Part shown: in pieces, positions 1 through 8,085 of the stretch | Layout: every line of letters begins with the position of its first letter | Position numbering within the stretch: position 1 is the first letter of the stretch | Source of the DNA: Agrococcus sp. Marseille-P2731 | Lineage (GTDB): Bacteria > Actinomycetota > Actinomycetes > Actinomycetales > Microbacteriaceae | Reading direction: 5' to 3' | Length of the DNA stretch: 64,000 nt | NCBI RefSeq assembly: GCF_900117395.1 | Contig: NZ_FPEG01000003.1 | Span: 930,001 to 994,000 of the forward strand | Made by a program: the position numbers and the translations under genes | Notes under the pieces: model-generated | Database searches by the model: none | What the model was told of the DNA's origin: nothing | What the model saw: the letters and a program-made list of their open reading frames with translations, nothing else

Positions 1-1268
1 ATCTTCGGCAGCGACATGCTCGTCATCTCGCGGCACAGGTACATGGCGATCTGGCGAGCGAGCGCGATCGTCTGCGACCGCGATGAGCCGTGCAGGTCGT
101 CGACCGTCAGCTTGAAGTAGGCAGCGGTGTGGCTGATGATGTCGCTCGGCGACACGGGTGCCTCCTCGTCGAACGAGAAGAGGTCCTTCAGCACCGTCTG
201 CGCGAGCTCCATCGTGACCGGCAGCCGGTTGAGGCTCGCGAACGCGGTGACGCGGATGAGCGTGCCCTCGAGCTCGCGGATGTTCGACTGCACCTTGTCG
301 GCGATGATCGAGAGCACCTCCGGGGGGATCTGGATGCGCTCGGCCTCCGCCTTCTTGCGCAGGATCGCGATGCGCGTCTCGACATCCGGCACCGTCACAT
401 CTGTGATGAGACCCCACTCGAAGCGGCTCACCATGCGCTCCTCGAAGCCCTGCAGGTGCTTGGGCGCGACATCCGAGGTGATCACGACCTGCTTGTTGTG
501 ATCGTGCAGTGTGTTGAAGGTGTGGAAGAACGCCTCCTGCGTGGACTCCTTGCCGCGCAGGAACTGGATGTCGTCGATCAGCAGCACGTCGACCTCGCGG
601 TACCGCTGCTGGAACGACTGGTTCAGGTTGTTCGCGATGGCGTTGATGAAGTCGTTCGTGAACTCTTCGCTCGAGACGTAGCGCACCCGGATCCCCGGGT
701 ACATCCCCTCGGCGTAGTGACCGATCGCGTGCAGGAGGTGCGTCTTGCCGAGGCCCGAGTCGCCATAGATGAACAGCGGGTTGTAGGCCTTGGCCGGCGT
801 CTCGGCGACCGCCAGAGCGGCAGCGTGTGCGAAGCGGTTCGAGCCGCCGATGACGAAGTTGTCGAAGGTGTACTTCGGGTTGAGCCGCGAGTCGACACGC
901 CGCTGGTTCTTCTCGCCCGGCTCGCGCTCGTAGCTCGTGACGGGTGCGACGACGGGGTCCGAGGCGGGGTCGTCGATGAGGTCCGGCAGCGGCTCCTCGC
1001 GCTCGAGCTGCGGGTTCACGACGATCTTGAACTGCGAGATCTCCACAGCGTTCTCCACAAGGGCTTCCGTGACCGGGAGCCGGAGGCGCTGCTCGAGCAT
1101 GTCGCGCGTCAGGTCGTTCGGGACGTCGAGGTAGAGCACCGATCCCATGACGCCCTGCGGCTCGACGAGGTCGAGGAATCCGCGCAACGACGGGGGAATC
1201 CGGTTGTCGACCTCGAGGGTCGCCAGGACGGAGGACCAGAGGTGTCCGGTGCTGTCGTCCGGGGCCAT
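1..1268 (-). CDS. dnaA: Chromosomal replication initiator DnaA, C-terminus cut by window edge
   Basis: DnaA is the AAA+ ATPase that binds DnaA boxes and opens the origin. About 422 codons are visible, from ATG at 1268 leftward to the edge. Domain I occupies roughly residues 1-85, followed by an acidic, proline-rich linker. The ATPase domain has Walker A GDSGLGKT at 169-176 and Walker B VLLIDDIQ at 228-235. The frame leaves the window inside domain IV, so the DNA-binding signature is not seen. The start follows a GAGAGGA ribosome site. rpmH is divergent, which is the usual actinobacterial order, so dnaN and the main origin should lie to the left. Confidence 0.97.
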   Translation of the reverse strand, partial: MAPDDSTGHLWSSVLATLEVDNRIPPSLRGFLDLVEPQGVMGSVLYLDVPNDLTRDMLEQRLRLPVTEALVENAVEISQFKIVVNPQLEREEPLPDLIDDPASDPVVAPVTSYEREPGEKNQRRVDSRLNPKYTFDNFVIGGSNRFAHAAALAVAETPAKAYNPLFIYGDSGLGKTHLLHAIGHYAEGMYPGIRVRYVSSEEFTNDFINAIANNLNQSFQQRYREVDVLLIDDIQFLRGKESTQEAFFHTFNTLHDHNKQVVITSDVAPKHLQGFEERMVSRFEWGLITDVTVPDVETRIAILRKKAEAERIQIPPEVLSIIADKVQSNIRELEGTLIRVTAFASLNRLPVTMELAQTVLKDLFSFDEEAPVSPSDIISHTAAYFKLTVDDLHGSSRSQTIALARQIAMYLCREMTSMSLPK

Positions 1269-1308
1269 CGGATGCGGTTCCTCTCCGAGAACAGTCGTGT
1301 GACGGGTG

Positions 1309-1343
1309 CTATCCACACCATTATCCACAGGATGTGTGGATGA
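1309..1343. promoter_or_regulatory. Three DnaA-box-like 9-mers upstream of dnaA
   Basis: A perfect consensus box TTATCCACA lies at 1321-1329. CTATCCACA at 1309-1317 and TCATCCACA (minus strand, 1335-1343) each differ from it by one base. They sit 40-75 bp before the dnaA start codon and overlap a GATAAT that could be its -10 element, which would fit autoregulation. Autoregulation is inferred from the position. Confidence 0.7.
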
Positions 1344-1474
1344 GAGGTCCGCTCGCACCGACGCTCGAATGGCACCTTGCGTGACGCGGATCAGTCGAGT
1401 CTGCACGCATAGACCATCCCGTGCAAGTCTCGCTGGCACCCGAGCGGCGTGGCGCGGATCAGACCTCCGCTCCG

Positions 1475-1503
1475 TTGACCGGGGCTCGTGCTTCGCGTAT
1501 GCT
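1475..1503 (+). promoter_or_regulatory. Probable housekeeping promoter for rpmH-rnpA
   Basis: TTGACC at 1475-1480 and TATGCT at 1498-1503 are separated by exactly 17 bp, a close match to the main sigma factor consensus. It lies about 100 bp before rpmH. The rest of the 333-bp gap between dnaA and rpmH holds no gene. Confidence 0.65.
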
Positions 1504-1601
1504 CGTCAGGTTGCCGCGCCCGCAGTGCGGCGCATCGTCGAGCCCGTCGGCTCGCCACCATGACTTGCGGCGCGAACTGCGCCGGACCACGGGAGAACAC
1601 C

Positions 1602-1739
1602 ATGAGCAAGCGCACGTTCCAGCCGAACAACCGCCGCCGCGCCAAGAAGCACGGCTTCCGCCTCCGCATGCGCACGCGCGCCGGCCGCGGCATCCTGGCG
1701 GCACGCCGTCGCAAGGGCCGCACCGAGCTCTCGGCGTAA
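1602..1739 (+). CDS. rpmH: 50S ribosomal protein L34
   Basis: A 45-residue, very basic protein beginning [20 protein letters not shown], the invariant L34 pattern, and ending with an arginine/lysine tail and KGRTELSA. Length is typical for the family. It is part of the large ribosomal subunit. ATG is chosen because the match to the family begins there. rnpA follows after 11 bp, so the two are probably co-transcribed from the promoter at 1475-1503. Confidence 0.98.
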   Translation: MSKRTFQPNNRRRAKKHGFRLRMRTRAGRGILAARRRKGRTELSA

Positions 1740-1750
1740 GACCGAGCGAG

Positions 1751-2074
1751 GTGCTCGCGAAGGCGAACCGGATCGTGCGCGGCGATGACTTCCGTCGCAT
1801 CGTGCGCACCGGTCGCCGCGCGGGCTGCGAGCTCGCGGTGGTGCACCGCGCGAAACCCGAAGCGGCAGTCGCCCGCTTCGGGTTCATCGTGTCCAAGAAG
1901 GTCGGCAACGCCGTGATCCGCAACCGAGTGAAGCGACGCCTGAGCGAGGTCGTGCGCGCCGAGCTCGGCGACATCGAGACGGCCGACATCGTCATCCGGG
2001 CCCTTCCTGCGGCAGCCATAGCCGACCTGGCTACACTGAGGGCCGGCATCGCGCCGCTGCTGGTGCGCCGGTGA
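1751..2074 (+). CDS. rnpA: Ribonuclease P protein component
   Basis: Protein subunit that helps RNase P RNA bind and cleave precursor tRNAs. 107 residues from a GTG start (VLAKANRIVRGDDFRRIVRT). The family signature is the basic helix KKVGNAVIRNRVKRRLSE around residues 50-67. The frame is open further upstream, through rpmH in another frame, but homology starts at this GTG. The stop overlaps the GTG of yidD (GTGA), suggesting coupled translation. Confidence 0.96.
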   Translation: MLAKANRIVRGDDFRRIVRTGRRAGCELAVVHRAKPEAAVARFGFIVSKKVGNAVIRNRVKRRLSEVVRAELGDIETADIVIRALPAAAIADLATLRAGIAPLLVRR

Positions 2075-2361
2075 GGAGCCTCATGCTCCTGCCGCGCAAC
2101 GTCTGCGTCGCGATCCTCGTCGCCTACAGGGCAGTGATCTCACCGCTCTACGGCGACGTGTGCCGCTACTACCCCAGCTGCTCGCGATACGCCATGCAGG
2201 CGATCCAGCAGCACGGGGTGGTGCGCGGCATCTGGTTCGGCGCCAGGCGCCTGCTCCGCTGCCACCCGTGGGCGGCAGGCGGGGTCGACGACATCCCAGA
2301 GCCGCGAGAGCGGTTCGCAACGACTCGGGCGGGATTCGTGCTCGCCCACAAGGAGCAGTGA
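2071..2361 (+). CDS. yidD: Membrane protein insertion efficiency factor YidD
   Basis: Small membrane-associated helper of the YidC insertase. 96 residues with the diagnostic YPSCSRYA (the family carries YxPxCSxYA) and the LLRCHPWAAGGVDDIP block. An N-terminal hydrophobic or amphipathic helix is present. GTG at 2071 overlaps the rnpA stop by 4 bp; an ATG at 2083 is an alternative start. yidC follows 4 bp after the stop. Confidence 0.95.
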   Translation: MRSLMLLPRNVCVAILVAYRAVISPLYGDVCRYYPSCSRYAMQAIQQHGVVRGIWFGARRLLRCHPWAAGGVDDIPEPRERFATTRAGFVLAHKEQ

Positions 2362-2365
2362 CAGC

Positions 2366-3328
2366 TTGGACATCTTCGCCCTGCTGATGTGGCCCATCAA
2401 GTGGGTCATCGAGGCGATCCTGGTCGGATTCCACTGGGTGGTCACCAGCCTCGGCGGTGACCCCGGCTCCGGCCTCACCTGGGTGCTCTCGATCGTGGGC
2501 CTCGTGCTCGTGATCCGCAGCGCGATGATCCCGCTGACCGTGCGCCAGATCGTCTCCTCGCGCAAGTCGCTCGAGATCCAGCCCGAGATCCAGCGCATCC
2601 AGAAGAAGTACAAGGGCAAGAAGGATCAGTTCTCCCGCGAGGCGATGCAGCGCGAGACCATGGAGGCCTACAAGAAGGCGGGCACCAACCCCTTCGCCTC
2701 GTGCCTCCCGCTGCTCGTGCAGATGCCGATCTTCCTCGGCCTGGTGCAGGTCCTGACCGATGCCAACGCTGTGAAGCCCGGCGTGGGCCTGCTGACGATC
2801 GATCTCGCACGGCTGTTCAGCGAGTCCACGCTGTTCGGCATCGTCCCGCTGCACATGACGATGCAGGCGGGCTTCGCCACCGGCAGCATCCCCGTGATCA
2901 TCACGGCGATCCTGCTGACGCTCATCATGTGCGCGACGCAGTTCTACACGCAGCTGCAGATCATGACGAAGAACCAGACGCCGGCGATGAAGGAGTCGCC
3001 GATGTACAAGCAGCAGCGCATCCTGCTGTACATCATCCCGGTGTTCCTGCTCGTGTCCGCGTGGCTCTTCCCGCTCGGCACGATGTTCTACTGGCTCGTC
3101 TCCAACATCTACACGCTGGTGCAGCAGCTCATCATCATCAACAAGCTGCCGACGCCCGGCTCCGAGGCCGCGCTCGCGCGCGAGGCGCGGTTGGCTCGCA
3201 AGCGGCAGCGCATGGGCCTCCCGGCCGTCGACGAGGCGAAGCCCGGCGAGACGCAGGCAGAGATCGACATCCGCACCCAGCGGCAGCAGCCGCGCGGCAA
3301 GCGGCCGAAGTCGCAGCGAGAGGGCTGA
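2366..3328 (+). CDS. yidC: Membrane protein insertase YidC/Oxa1
   Basis: Inserts and folds inner-membrane proteins, alone or with SecYEG. 320 residues from a TTG start that follows yidD by 4 bp. Hydrophobic segments lie near residues 5-25, 33-55, 105-130, 170-195 and 215-250. A conserved arginine in the first core helix (VIRSAMIPLTVRQ) fits the hydrophilic groove of the family. The C-terminus is arginine-rich (RQQPRGKRPKSQRE), as in ribosome-contacting Gram-positive members. There is no large periplasmic P1 domain, as expected for Oxa1-type proteins. Confidence 0.96.
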   Translation: MDIFALLMWPIKWVIEAILVGFHWVVTSLGGDPGSGLTWVLSIVGLVLVIRSAMIPLTVRQIVSSRKSLEIQPEIQRIQKKYKGKKDQFSREAMQRETMEAYKKAGTNPFASCLPLLVQMPIFLGLVQVLTDANAVKPGVGLLTIDLARLFSESTLFGIVPLHMTMQAGFATGSIPVIITAILLTLIMCATQFYTQLQIMTKNQTPAMKESPMYKQQRILLYIIPVFLLVSAWLFPLGTMFYWLVSNIYTLVQQLIIINKLPTPGSEAALAREARLARKRQRMGLPAVDEAKPGETQAEIDIRTQRQQPRGKRPKSQREG

Positions 3329-3330
3329 GC

Positions 3331-3816
3331 ATGACGGAGCAGGACACGTCCGTGCGGGACGAGCACGCCGAGGTCGACGAGGGCGAGATCGCCGCCGACT
3401 ACATCGAGGGCCTGCTCGACATCGCCGACTTCGACGGTGACATCGAGATCGACCAGTCGGATGCGCGCACCACGATCGTCGTCGGCGAGGCCGGCGACGA
3501 CCTCGGCGGGCTCTCGAAGCCCGAGGTGGTCTCGGCGCTGCAGGAGCTGACGCGACTGGTGGTGCAGCAGCAGACCGGTGAGTTCTCTCGCCTGGTGCTC
3601 GACGTGGCCGGTTCGCGCGACGCCAGGGCCGAGGAGCTGCAGGCGATGGTCGACGAAGCGGCGACCGCGCTGGAGGACGGGGCGGAGCGTATCGCGCTCG
3701 AGCCCATGTCTTCCTACGAGCGGAAGCTGGTCCACGACCTCATCCGCGATCGCGGACTGTCGAGCGAGTCCGAGGGTGAGGCGGCCGACCGCCACATCGT
3801 CGTGCTCCCTGCCTGA
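3331..3816 (+). CDS. jag: Jag/KhpB-type RNA-binding protein (R3H domain)
   Basis: 161 residues. An acidic N-terminus is followed by a degenerate KH-like region (LGGLSKPEVVSALQELTRLV, about 63-82) and a C-terminal R3H domain with SSYERKLVHDLI near 130-141. The family binds RNA and affects cell elongation and envelope growth in Gram-positives. It starts 2 bp after yidC, its conserved partner (SpoIIIJ/YidC-associated). ATG is the first start after the yidC stop. Confidence 0.93.
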   Translation: MTEQDTSVRDEHAEVDEGEIAADYIEGLLDIADFDGDIEIDQSDARTTIVVGEAGDDLGGLSKPEVVSALQELTRLVVQQQTGEFSRLVLDVAGSRDARAEELQAMVDEAATALEDGAERIALEPMSSYERKLVHDLIRDRGLSSESEGEAADRHIVVLPA

Positions 3817-3830
3817 ATCCTGTCACCACG

Positions 3831-4574
3831 GTGTCGCACGACGAGCGCCCCGACCGGCAGATGCCGCGTGCCGCCGCTGATGCGGATCGAGATGGTGTTG
3901 CTGTGCCGACAGCTGCAGCACCCACTCCCCCGCCGACTGCACCCTTGCTCGAGGAGGAGCCCGCTGCAGCGGTCGCGCTGTTCGGGGACCGGATCGCGCT
4001 GGCACGCTCGTACACCGCGTCGCTCGCGGAGCACGGCGAGACGCTCGGCCTGATCGGACCGCGCGAGCTGCCACAGCTCTGGAGTCGACACATCCTCAAC
4101 TCTGCGCTCGTCGCACCGCTGCTGCACGGGCGTGTGGGCGATGTCGGGTCGGGTGCCGGCTTGCCTGGCCTGGTGCTGGCGATCGCTCGGCCAGACGTCG
4201 AGCTGACGCTGATCGAGCCGATGGAGCGTCGCACCGATTGGCTGCAGAGCGAGGTCGACCGGATGGGTCTGACCAATGTCACCGTCTTGCGAGCTCGGGC
4301 CGAGGAGCTGCACGGATCGGGGCTGCTGAAGCCCCTGGACCAGATCACTGCGCGAGCGGTGTCCGCTCTTCGCACCTTGATCCCCCTCACCGCTCCCCTG
4401 GTCCGCAGTGGCGGGCAGCTGGTGCTGCTCAAGGGCGGTCGTGCCGAGGAAGAGATCGCCGCTGCGCAGAAGGTGATCCGCAAGCATCGGTTGCATGACG
4501 TGGAGGTCCTGGACCTCGGTGCTGGGCACGGCCTCGACACGACGCGCGTGGTGCGGGCGGTCGTCGACCCCTGA
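3831..4574 (+). CDS. rsmG: 16S rRNA (guanine-527-N7)-methyltransferase RsmG
   Basis: Methylates the N7 of a guanine in the 530 loop of 16S rRNA using SAM. 247 residues. A low-complexity Ala/Pro N-terminus of about 45 residues precedes the fold. The SAM motif VGDVGSGAGLPGLVLA lies near 102-117, with the second-strand acidic residue in LIEPMERR. WSRHILNSA is the family motif just before it. GTG at 3831 is favoured because the next in-frame starts lie inside the variable tail. It is the last gene before the parS block. Confidence 0.95.
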   Translation: MSHDERPDRQMPRAAADADRDGVAVPTAAAPTPPPTAPLLEEEPAAAVALFGDRIALARSYTASLAEHGETLGLIGPRELPQLWSRHILNSALVAPLLHGRVGDVGSGAGLPGLVLAIARPDVELTLIEPMERRTDWLQSEVDRMGLTNVTVLRARAEELHGSGLLKPLDQITARAVSALRTLIPLTAPLVRSGGQLVLLKGGRAEEEIAAAQKVIRKHRLHDVEVLDLGAGHGLDTTRVVRAVVDP

Positions 4575-4659
4575 GCGTCGGCTCTCCCCGTAGGAGTGCT
4601 GCGGGCAGCCGGTGCACTTCGGTGGGCGTCAGGACGATGCCGGCTCGCGGACTCCGGGC

Positions 4660-4673
4660 GTTTCACGTGAAAC
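4660..4673. promoter_or_regulatory. parS site 1
   Basis: Exact 14-bp palindrome GTTTCACGTGAAAC, the chromosomal ParB loading site. It lies 86 bp after rsmG. Confidence 0.93.
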
Positions 4674-4952
4674 ACGCGTGTCGGAGCCCGTCGCGGTGAG
4701 CGGATGGTGCCGCGGCTCTCGCCGCACGGTGCACGTGCGCGGTGCCAGCGGCGCCCGCGCTCCGACGCTGGATTCTCACTGCGAGCGGGTTGCTTTGCGG
4801 GTGCGGCGCGCCTCGGGTGCCCTAATGGGGGTTTCGCTGAGAGCCGAGCGGCGTCACCTGCGAGTATGACAGCACCGCTGTTCGCGAGATCGGCGGAGTC
4901 AGGCAGAGATGCTGCCCACGCGATGATTGTGCGTAGGCGTGGCTCGACCGGC

Positions 4953-4966
4953 GTTTCACGTGAAAC
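4953..4966. promoter_or_regulatory. parS site 2
   Basis: Exact GTTTCACGTGAAAC, 293 bp from site 1. Confidence 0.93.
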
Positions 4967-5091
4967 GGAGGCTGAATCTCACGTGCTGGTTCATCCAGAC
5001 GACGGCATGGTCGGCCCGGCCGGTCGTGCACCTCTCGGCGAGGACACGCGCGGCGAGTCGTCATTCCGTCGGTGCGCGCCCAGCGCCGCGT

Positions 5092-5105
5092 GTTTCACGT
5101 GAAAC
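5092..5105. promoter_or_regulatory. parS site 3
   Basis: Exact GTTTCACGTGAAAC, 139 bp from site 2, within the extended palindrome TGTTTCACGTGAAACA. Confidence 0.93.
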
Positions 5106-5220
5106 ACCGGCTTCGGTAACGCGCGGAGCACCGGTGGCGGCGGGTGGTCCTGGGGTGGCTCAGCGTCAGGAGATGCGCTCGATCCGTGCCGAGGCTCGTA
5201 GATACTCGATCTGCCGCGGT

Positions 5221-5234
5221 GTTTCACGTGAAAC
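5221..5234. promoter_or_regulatory. parS site 4
   Basis: Exact GTTTCACGTGAAAC, 129 bp from site 3. Confidence 0.93.
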
Positions 5235-5327
5235 GCCTGCGAGACGCAGGAGGACGGAACGATGCAGCCCGAGCTGCGCGCGCGAGCGCACGCTGCTGGG
5301 GGCGCGCGTGGCTGAGGCGACGGCACT

Positions 5328-5341
5328 GTTTCACGTGAAAC
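5328..5341. promoter_or_regulatory. parS site 5
   Basis: Exact GTTTCACGTGAAAC, 107 bp from site 4, again extended to TGTTTCACGTGAAACA. Confidence 0.93.
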
Positions 5342-5710
5342 ACCGGTCGTCGAGGCTGGCGAGGGCGCCGATGCCATCGCGCATTCCGAGGGGGCCGTAG
5401 TAGCGCGGCAGCATAATGGGGCGCATCAGGGCAAGGTCAGAAGGAGCGCGCTGATCGCGCTGCACTCCGCATGCACCTCGGAGCTGAGGCTGCAGTGCGG
5501 AGGTGCGGCAGGCGCGGCCGTTTGCGACGAGCGCTCGACTCATGTGAGAACGATCCGGCGCGGGCCGTGGGCCCCGCTACCGCTGAGCGAGCCCGATGAG
5601 GGCGCTGCGCGTTCGAGTGAACCTCGAGATCGAGCAGTGTTGCTGGCGTACTGGGCCGGTGCGGGTCCTCCACGCCACGTGGTCGTTCGTAACAGCGGTC
5701 GGGGGCCGCC

Positions 5711-5729
5711 TGTGGAGAACTGTGGACAA
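5711..5729 (-). promoter_or_regulatory. Tandem DnaA-box-like pair
   Basis: On the minus strand, TTCTCCACA (5711-5719) and TTGTCCACA (5721-5729) are 10 bp apart start to start. TTGTCCACA is the preferred box form in GC-rich actinobacteria. Function is inferred from sequence alone. Confidence 0.55.
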
Positions 5730-5780
5730 CTGCGTCGCGCACGGCACGTGCGTAGGCGATGGCAGCGCTCGGGCTAGGTG

Positions 5781-5808
5781 CAACTTCCGCGGAAACTCGC
5801 GGAAGTTG
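5781..5808. repeat. Perfect 11-bp inverted repeat upstream of parA
   Basis: CAACTTCCGCG (5781-5791) is repeated inverted at 5798-5808 with a 6-base spacer. The left arm overlaps a second palindrome, TTCCGCGGAA (5785-5794). There is no T-run, so a protein-binding site or structural element is more likely than a terminator. Confidence 0.6.
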
Positions 5809-5853
5809 GCGTGTACCCCATAAGGCTCACCTCCGCGTTGAGGTCCAGTGGAG

Positions 5854-5885
5854 TTGTCCACAGGCGAGGTCTGCCGTGTGGACAA
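5854..5885. promoter_or_regulatory. Inverted pair of DnaA-box-like 9-mers
   Basis: TTGTCCACA on the plus strand at 5854-5862 faces a second copy on the minus strand at 5877-5885, giving convergent boxes 23 bp apart. They lie 155-190 bp before parA. Confidence 0.6.
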
Positions 5886-6007
5886 GTCACGCGCCACCCG
5901 ACGGGCGTGGCCGTGGCCCTGCGTGAGTGGCTGCGGACTTTGCGAATCGGCGCGCGCGGTCCAGACTGGATACCGCATCCCACTCGGCTCGTCGCGCTCG
6001 GCGCGAT

Positions 6008-6021
6008 GTTCCACGTGAAAC
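6008..6021. promoter_or_regulatory. parS site 6, directly before parA
   Basis: GTTCCACGTGAAAC fits the relaxed parS consensus GTTNCACGTGAAAC and differs from the five upstream copies at one base. It ends 19 bp before the parA start, so ParB bound here could affect parAB expression. Confidence 0.85.
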
Positions 6022-6040
6022 ATCATTCAGGAAGGCACGC

Positions 6041-6925
6041 GTGACCACGGGAAAGTTCGATACGACTCCGATCGCCCGGGAGCTCGCCGCCATGGCGCGC
6101 CGCCGGCAGGCGCTCTCGGCGCAGCAGCTGCCACTGCCCTCACGGACGCGCATCTTCACCGTGGTGAACCAGAAGGGCGGCGTCGGCAAGACCACGACCG
6201 CCGTCAACCTCGCTGCTGCCCTCGCGCAGGGCGGTGCGCGCGTGCTCGTGCTCGATCTGGATCCCCAGGGCAACGCATCCACCGCGCTCGGCATCGATCA
6301 CCACGCCGACGTCATGAGCACGTACGACGTGCTCATCGACGGCGAGTCACTCACCGATGCGATCGCCATCAGCCCGCAGAGCAAGCAGCTGCAGGTCGTG
6401 CCGTCGACCATCCACCTCGCTGGTGCCGATCTTGAGCTCGCAGGCATGGAGCGACGCGAGCACAGGTTGCGAGAGGCGCTGGACGCGCACCTCTCGACGA
6501 CGGGGGAGCCCCCCCACTACGTGTTCATCGACTGTCCGCCATCCTTGGGGCTGCTGACGATCAACGCGTTCACCGCCGCGACCGAGGTCCTGATCCCGAT
6601 CCAGTGCGAGTACTACGCGCTCGAGGGCGTCACGCAGCTGCTCGACACCATCGGTCGGATCCAAGCGCACCTGAACCCCAAGCTCGACGTGAGCACCGTG
6701 CTCCTCACGATGTTCGACGGCCGCACGCTGCTGTCACGGCAGGTCGTCGACGAGGTGCGGGCGCACTTCCCCGAGCAGACCCTCGAAGCGGTCATCCCCC
6801 GCTCGGTGCGCGTCTCGGAAGCCCCGGGCTACGGCCAGACGGTGATCGCCTACGACCCCAACTCACCCGGAGCGCTCTCGTATCGCGAGGCTGCCACGGA
6901 GATCGCACGCAGAGGAACCGCATGA
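6041..6925 (+). CDS. parA: Chromosome-partitioning ATPase ParA
   Basis: Walker-type ATPase that binds DNA non-specifically and moves ParB-parS complexes during chromosome segregation. 294 residues from GTG at 6041, behind the site CAGGAAGG. The deviant Walker A NQKGGVGKTTT covers about 43-53 with the signature lysine, followed by DLDPQGNAST and DCPPSLGLLT. The first 35 residues are a basic/polar extension (MARRRQALSAQQ) that could contact DNA. The frame stays open 114 bp upstream, but that crosses parS site 6. The stop overlaps the parB start (ATGA). Confidence 0.97.
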   Translation: MTTGKFDTTPIARELAAMARRRQALSAQQLPLPSRTRIFTVVNQKGGVGKTTTAVNLAAALAQGGARVLVLDLDPQGNASTALGIDHHADVMSTYDVLIDGESLTDAIAISPQSKQLQVVPSTIHLAGADLELAGMERREHRLREALDAHLSTTGEPPHYVFIDCPPSLGLLTINAFTAATEVLIPIQCEYYALEGVTQLLDTIGRIQAHLNPKLDVSTVLLTMFDGRTLLSRQVVDEVRAHFPEQTLEAVIPRSVRVSEAPGYGQTVIAYDPNSPGALSYREAATEIARRGTA

Positions 6926-7995
6926 GCAAGAAGGCAGGGCTCGGGCGCGGCATCGGCGCGCTCATCCCCACTGGTCCGTCGGTCATCGAGGGCGCACCCG
7001 ACACGTCCCCGGATCCAGCCTCGGAGCGCACGACCTCTGACGGCTCGCGGACGCCGCCCAGCGACACCGCCCCGGCACGCCGCCGTCGGCCATCCAAGGC
7101 GGGATCTCGACCCGTCGACGTGTTCTTCTCAGGCGAGGAAGAGGATCAGCCGCTGCTGGAGGTGCCGGGTGCGACGCTCATCGCGGTCGCCCCCACGGCC
7201 ATCCGCCCGAACGCCAGCCAGCCGCGCACGGTGTTCGACGAGGACGATCTCAGTGAGCTCGAGCACTCGATCCGCGAGTTCGGTGTGCTGCAGCCCATCG
7301 TGGTGCGGCCCGCGGCCCTCGGCGAGGATGGCACGCAGTACGAGCTCATCATGGGGGAGCGGCGCTGGCGAGCGAGCCAGCGCGCCGGTCTCGAGACGAT
7401 CCCGGCGATCGTCAGGGACACCGCCGATGACGCCATGCTGCGCGATGCACTCCTCGAGAACCTCCACCGCGCGCAGCTCAACCCGCTCGAAGAGGCATCG
7501 GCGTACCAGCAGCTGATGGAGGACTTCGCGATCACGCAGGAGGAGCTGTCACGGCGCATCGGGCGCAGTCGTCCGCAGATCTCCAACACCATCCGGCTCC
7601 TGAAGCTCCCGGAGGGCATCCAGACGCGCGTCGCCTCAGGGGTGCTCTCGGCTGGCCATGCGCGCGCGATCCTGTCGCTCTCCACGGTGGAGGCTCAGGA
7701 GCAGCTCGCCGCGAAGATCGTCAATGAGGATCTCTCAGTTCGGGCTGCGGAGGCCGCCGCAGGGCTCGTGCAGACGCGCAGCCCGCGCAAGGCGCCGACG
7801 AAGGGCGCGCTCCAGCACGGGCTGGACGAGATCGCAGTGCGCCTCGAGGACCGCCTCGACACGCGCGTCAAGGTGACGCTCGGCCGCTCGAAGGGCCAGC
7901 TGACGATCGACTTCGCGACCGTCGCCGACCTGAACCGCATCCTGGCGCAGCTGGGGGAGCAGGGATTCGGATCCGAGGAGCCGGCCGCCGAGTGA
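6922..7995 (+). CDS. parB: Chromosome-partitioning protein ParB
   Basis: Loads at parS and spreads as a CTP-dependent clamp. 357 residues. The N-terminal ParA-contact stretch (KKAGLGRGIGALIP) is followed by a disordered Ser/Pro region. The CTP-binding domain carries GERRWRA near residue 145 and ENLHRAQLNPLEEA. The helix-turn-helix is TQEELSRRIGRSRPQISN, and a C-terminal dimer domain closes the protein. ATG overlaps the parA stop by 4 bp. Its target sites lie 0.9-2.3 kb upstream. Confidence 0.97.
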   Translation: MSKKAGLGRGIGALIPTGPSVIEGAPDTSPDPASERTTSDGSRTPPSDTAPARRRRPSKAGSRPVDVFFSGEEEDQPLLEVPGATLIAVAPTAIRPNASQPRTVFDEDDLSELEHSIREFGVLQPIVVRPAALGEDGTQYELIMGERRWRASQRAGLETIPAIVRDTADDAMLRDALLENLHRAQLNPLEEASAYQQLMEDFAITQEELSRRIGRSRPQISNTIRLLKLPEGIQTRVASGVLSAGHARAILSLSTVEAQEQLAAKIVNEDLSVRAAEAAAGLVQTRSPRKAPTKGALQHGLDEIAVRLEDRLDTRVKVTLGRSKGQLTIDFATVADLNRILAQLGEQGFGSEEPAAE

Positions 7996-8035
7996 GCGAC
8001 GGAGCGCGCCGCCGCACGATGCGGCTGCCGCACGA

Positions 8036-8071
8036 GTGAGGGCCCCCGGAACGCATCCCGGGGGCCCTCAC
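8036..8071. terminator. Bidirectional hairpin between parB and trxA
   Basis: Stem GTGAGGGCCCCCGG (8036-8049) pairs with 8058-8071 over an 8-base loop. No T-run follows on either side. It sits between two convergent operons. Confidence 0.75.
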
Positions 8072-8085
8072 GCATGCGTGCGCGC

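Larger units (their letters stand above)
4575..6040. other. 1.47-kb non-coding centromere/origin-proximal block
   Basis: No frame here looks like a real gene. The open frames cross parS sites, have no family resemblance and lack convincing ribosome sites. The block holds six parS sites (five between 4660 and 5341), four DnaA-box-like 9-mers between 5711 and 5885, and an 11-bp inverted repeat at 5781-5808. It separates rsmG from parA. Confidence 0.8.

Noticed and set aside
1309-1343. A complete replication origin at the dnaA promoter
   Set aside because: Only three boxes and no AT-rich unwinding region. In this group the origin normally lies between dnaA and dnaN, outside the window.
4660-5341. 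Short repeats at intervals resembling a CRISPR array
   Set aside because: The repeat is the 14-bp ParB site, the spacings differ (107-293 bp) and no cas genes are present.
4612-5400. Open frames inside the parS block (such as 4704-5102 and 4927-5400)
   Set aside because: They contain the parS palindromes, have no known relatives by eye and no persuasive ribosome sites.
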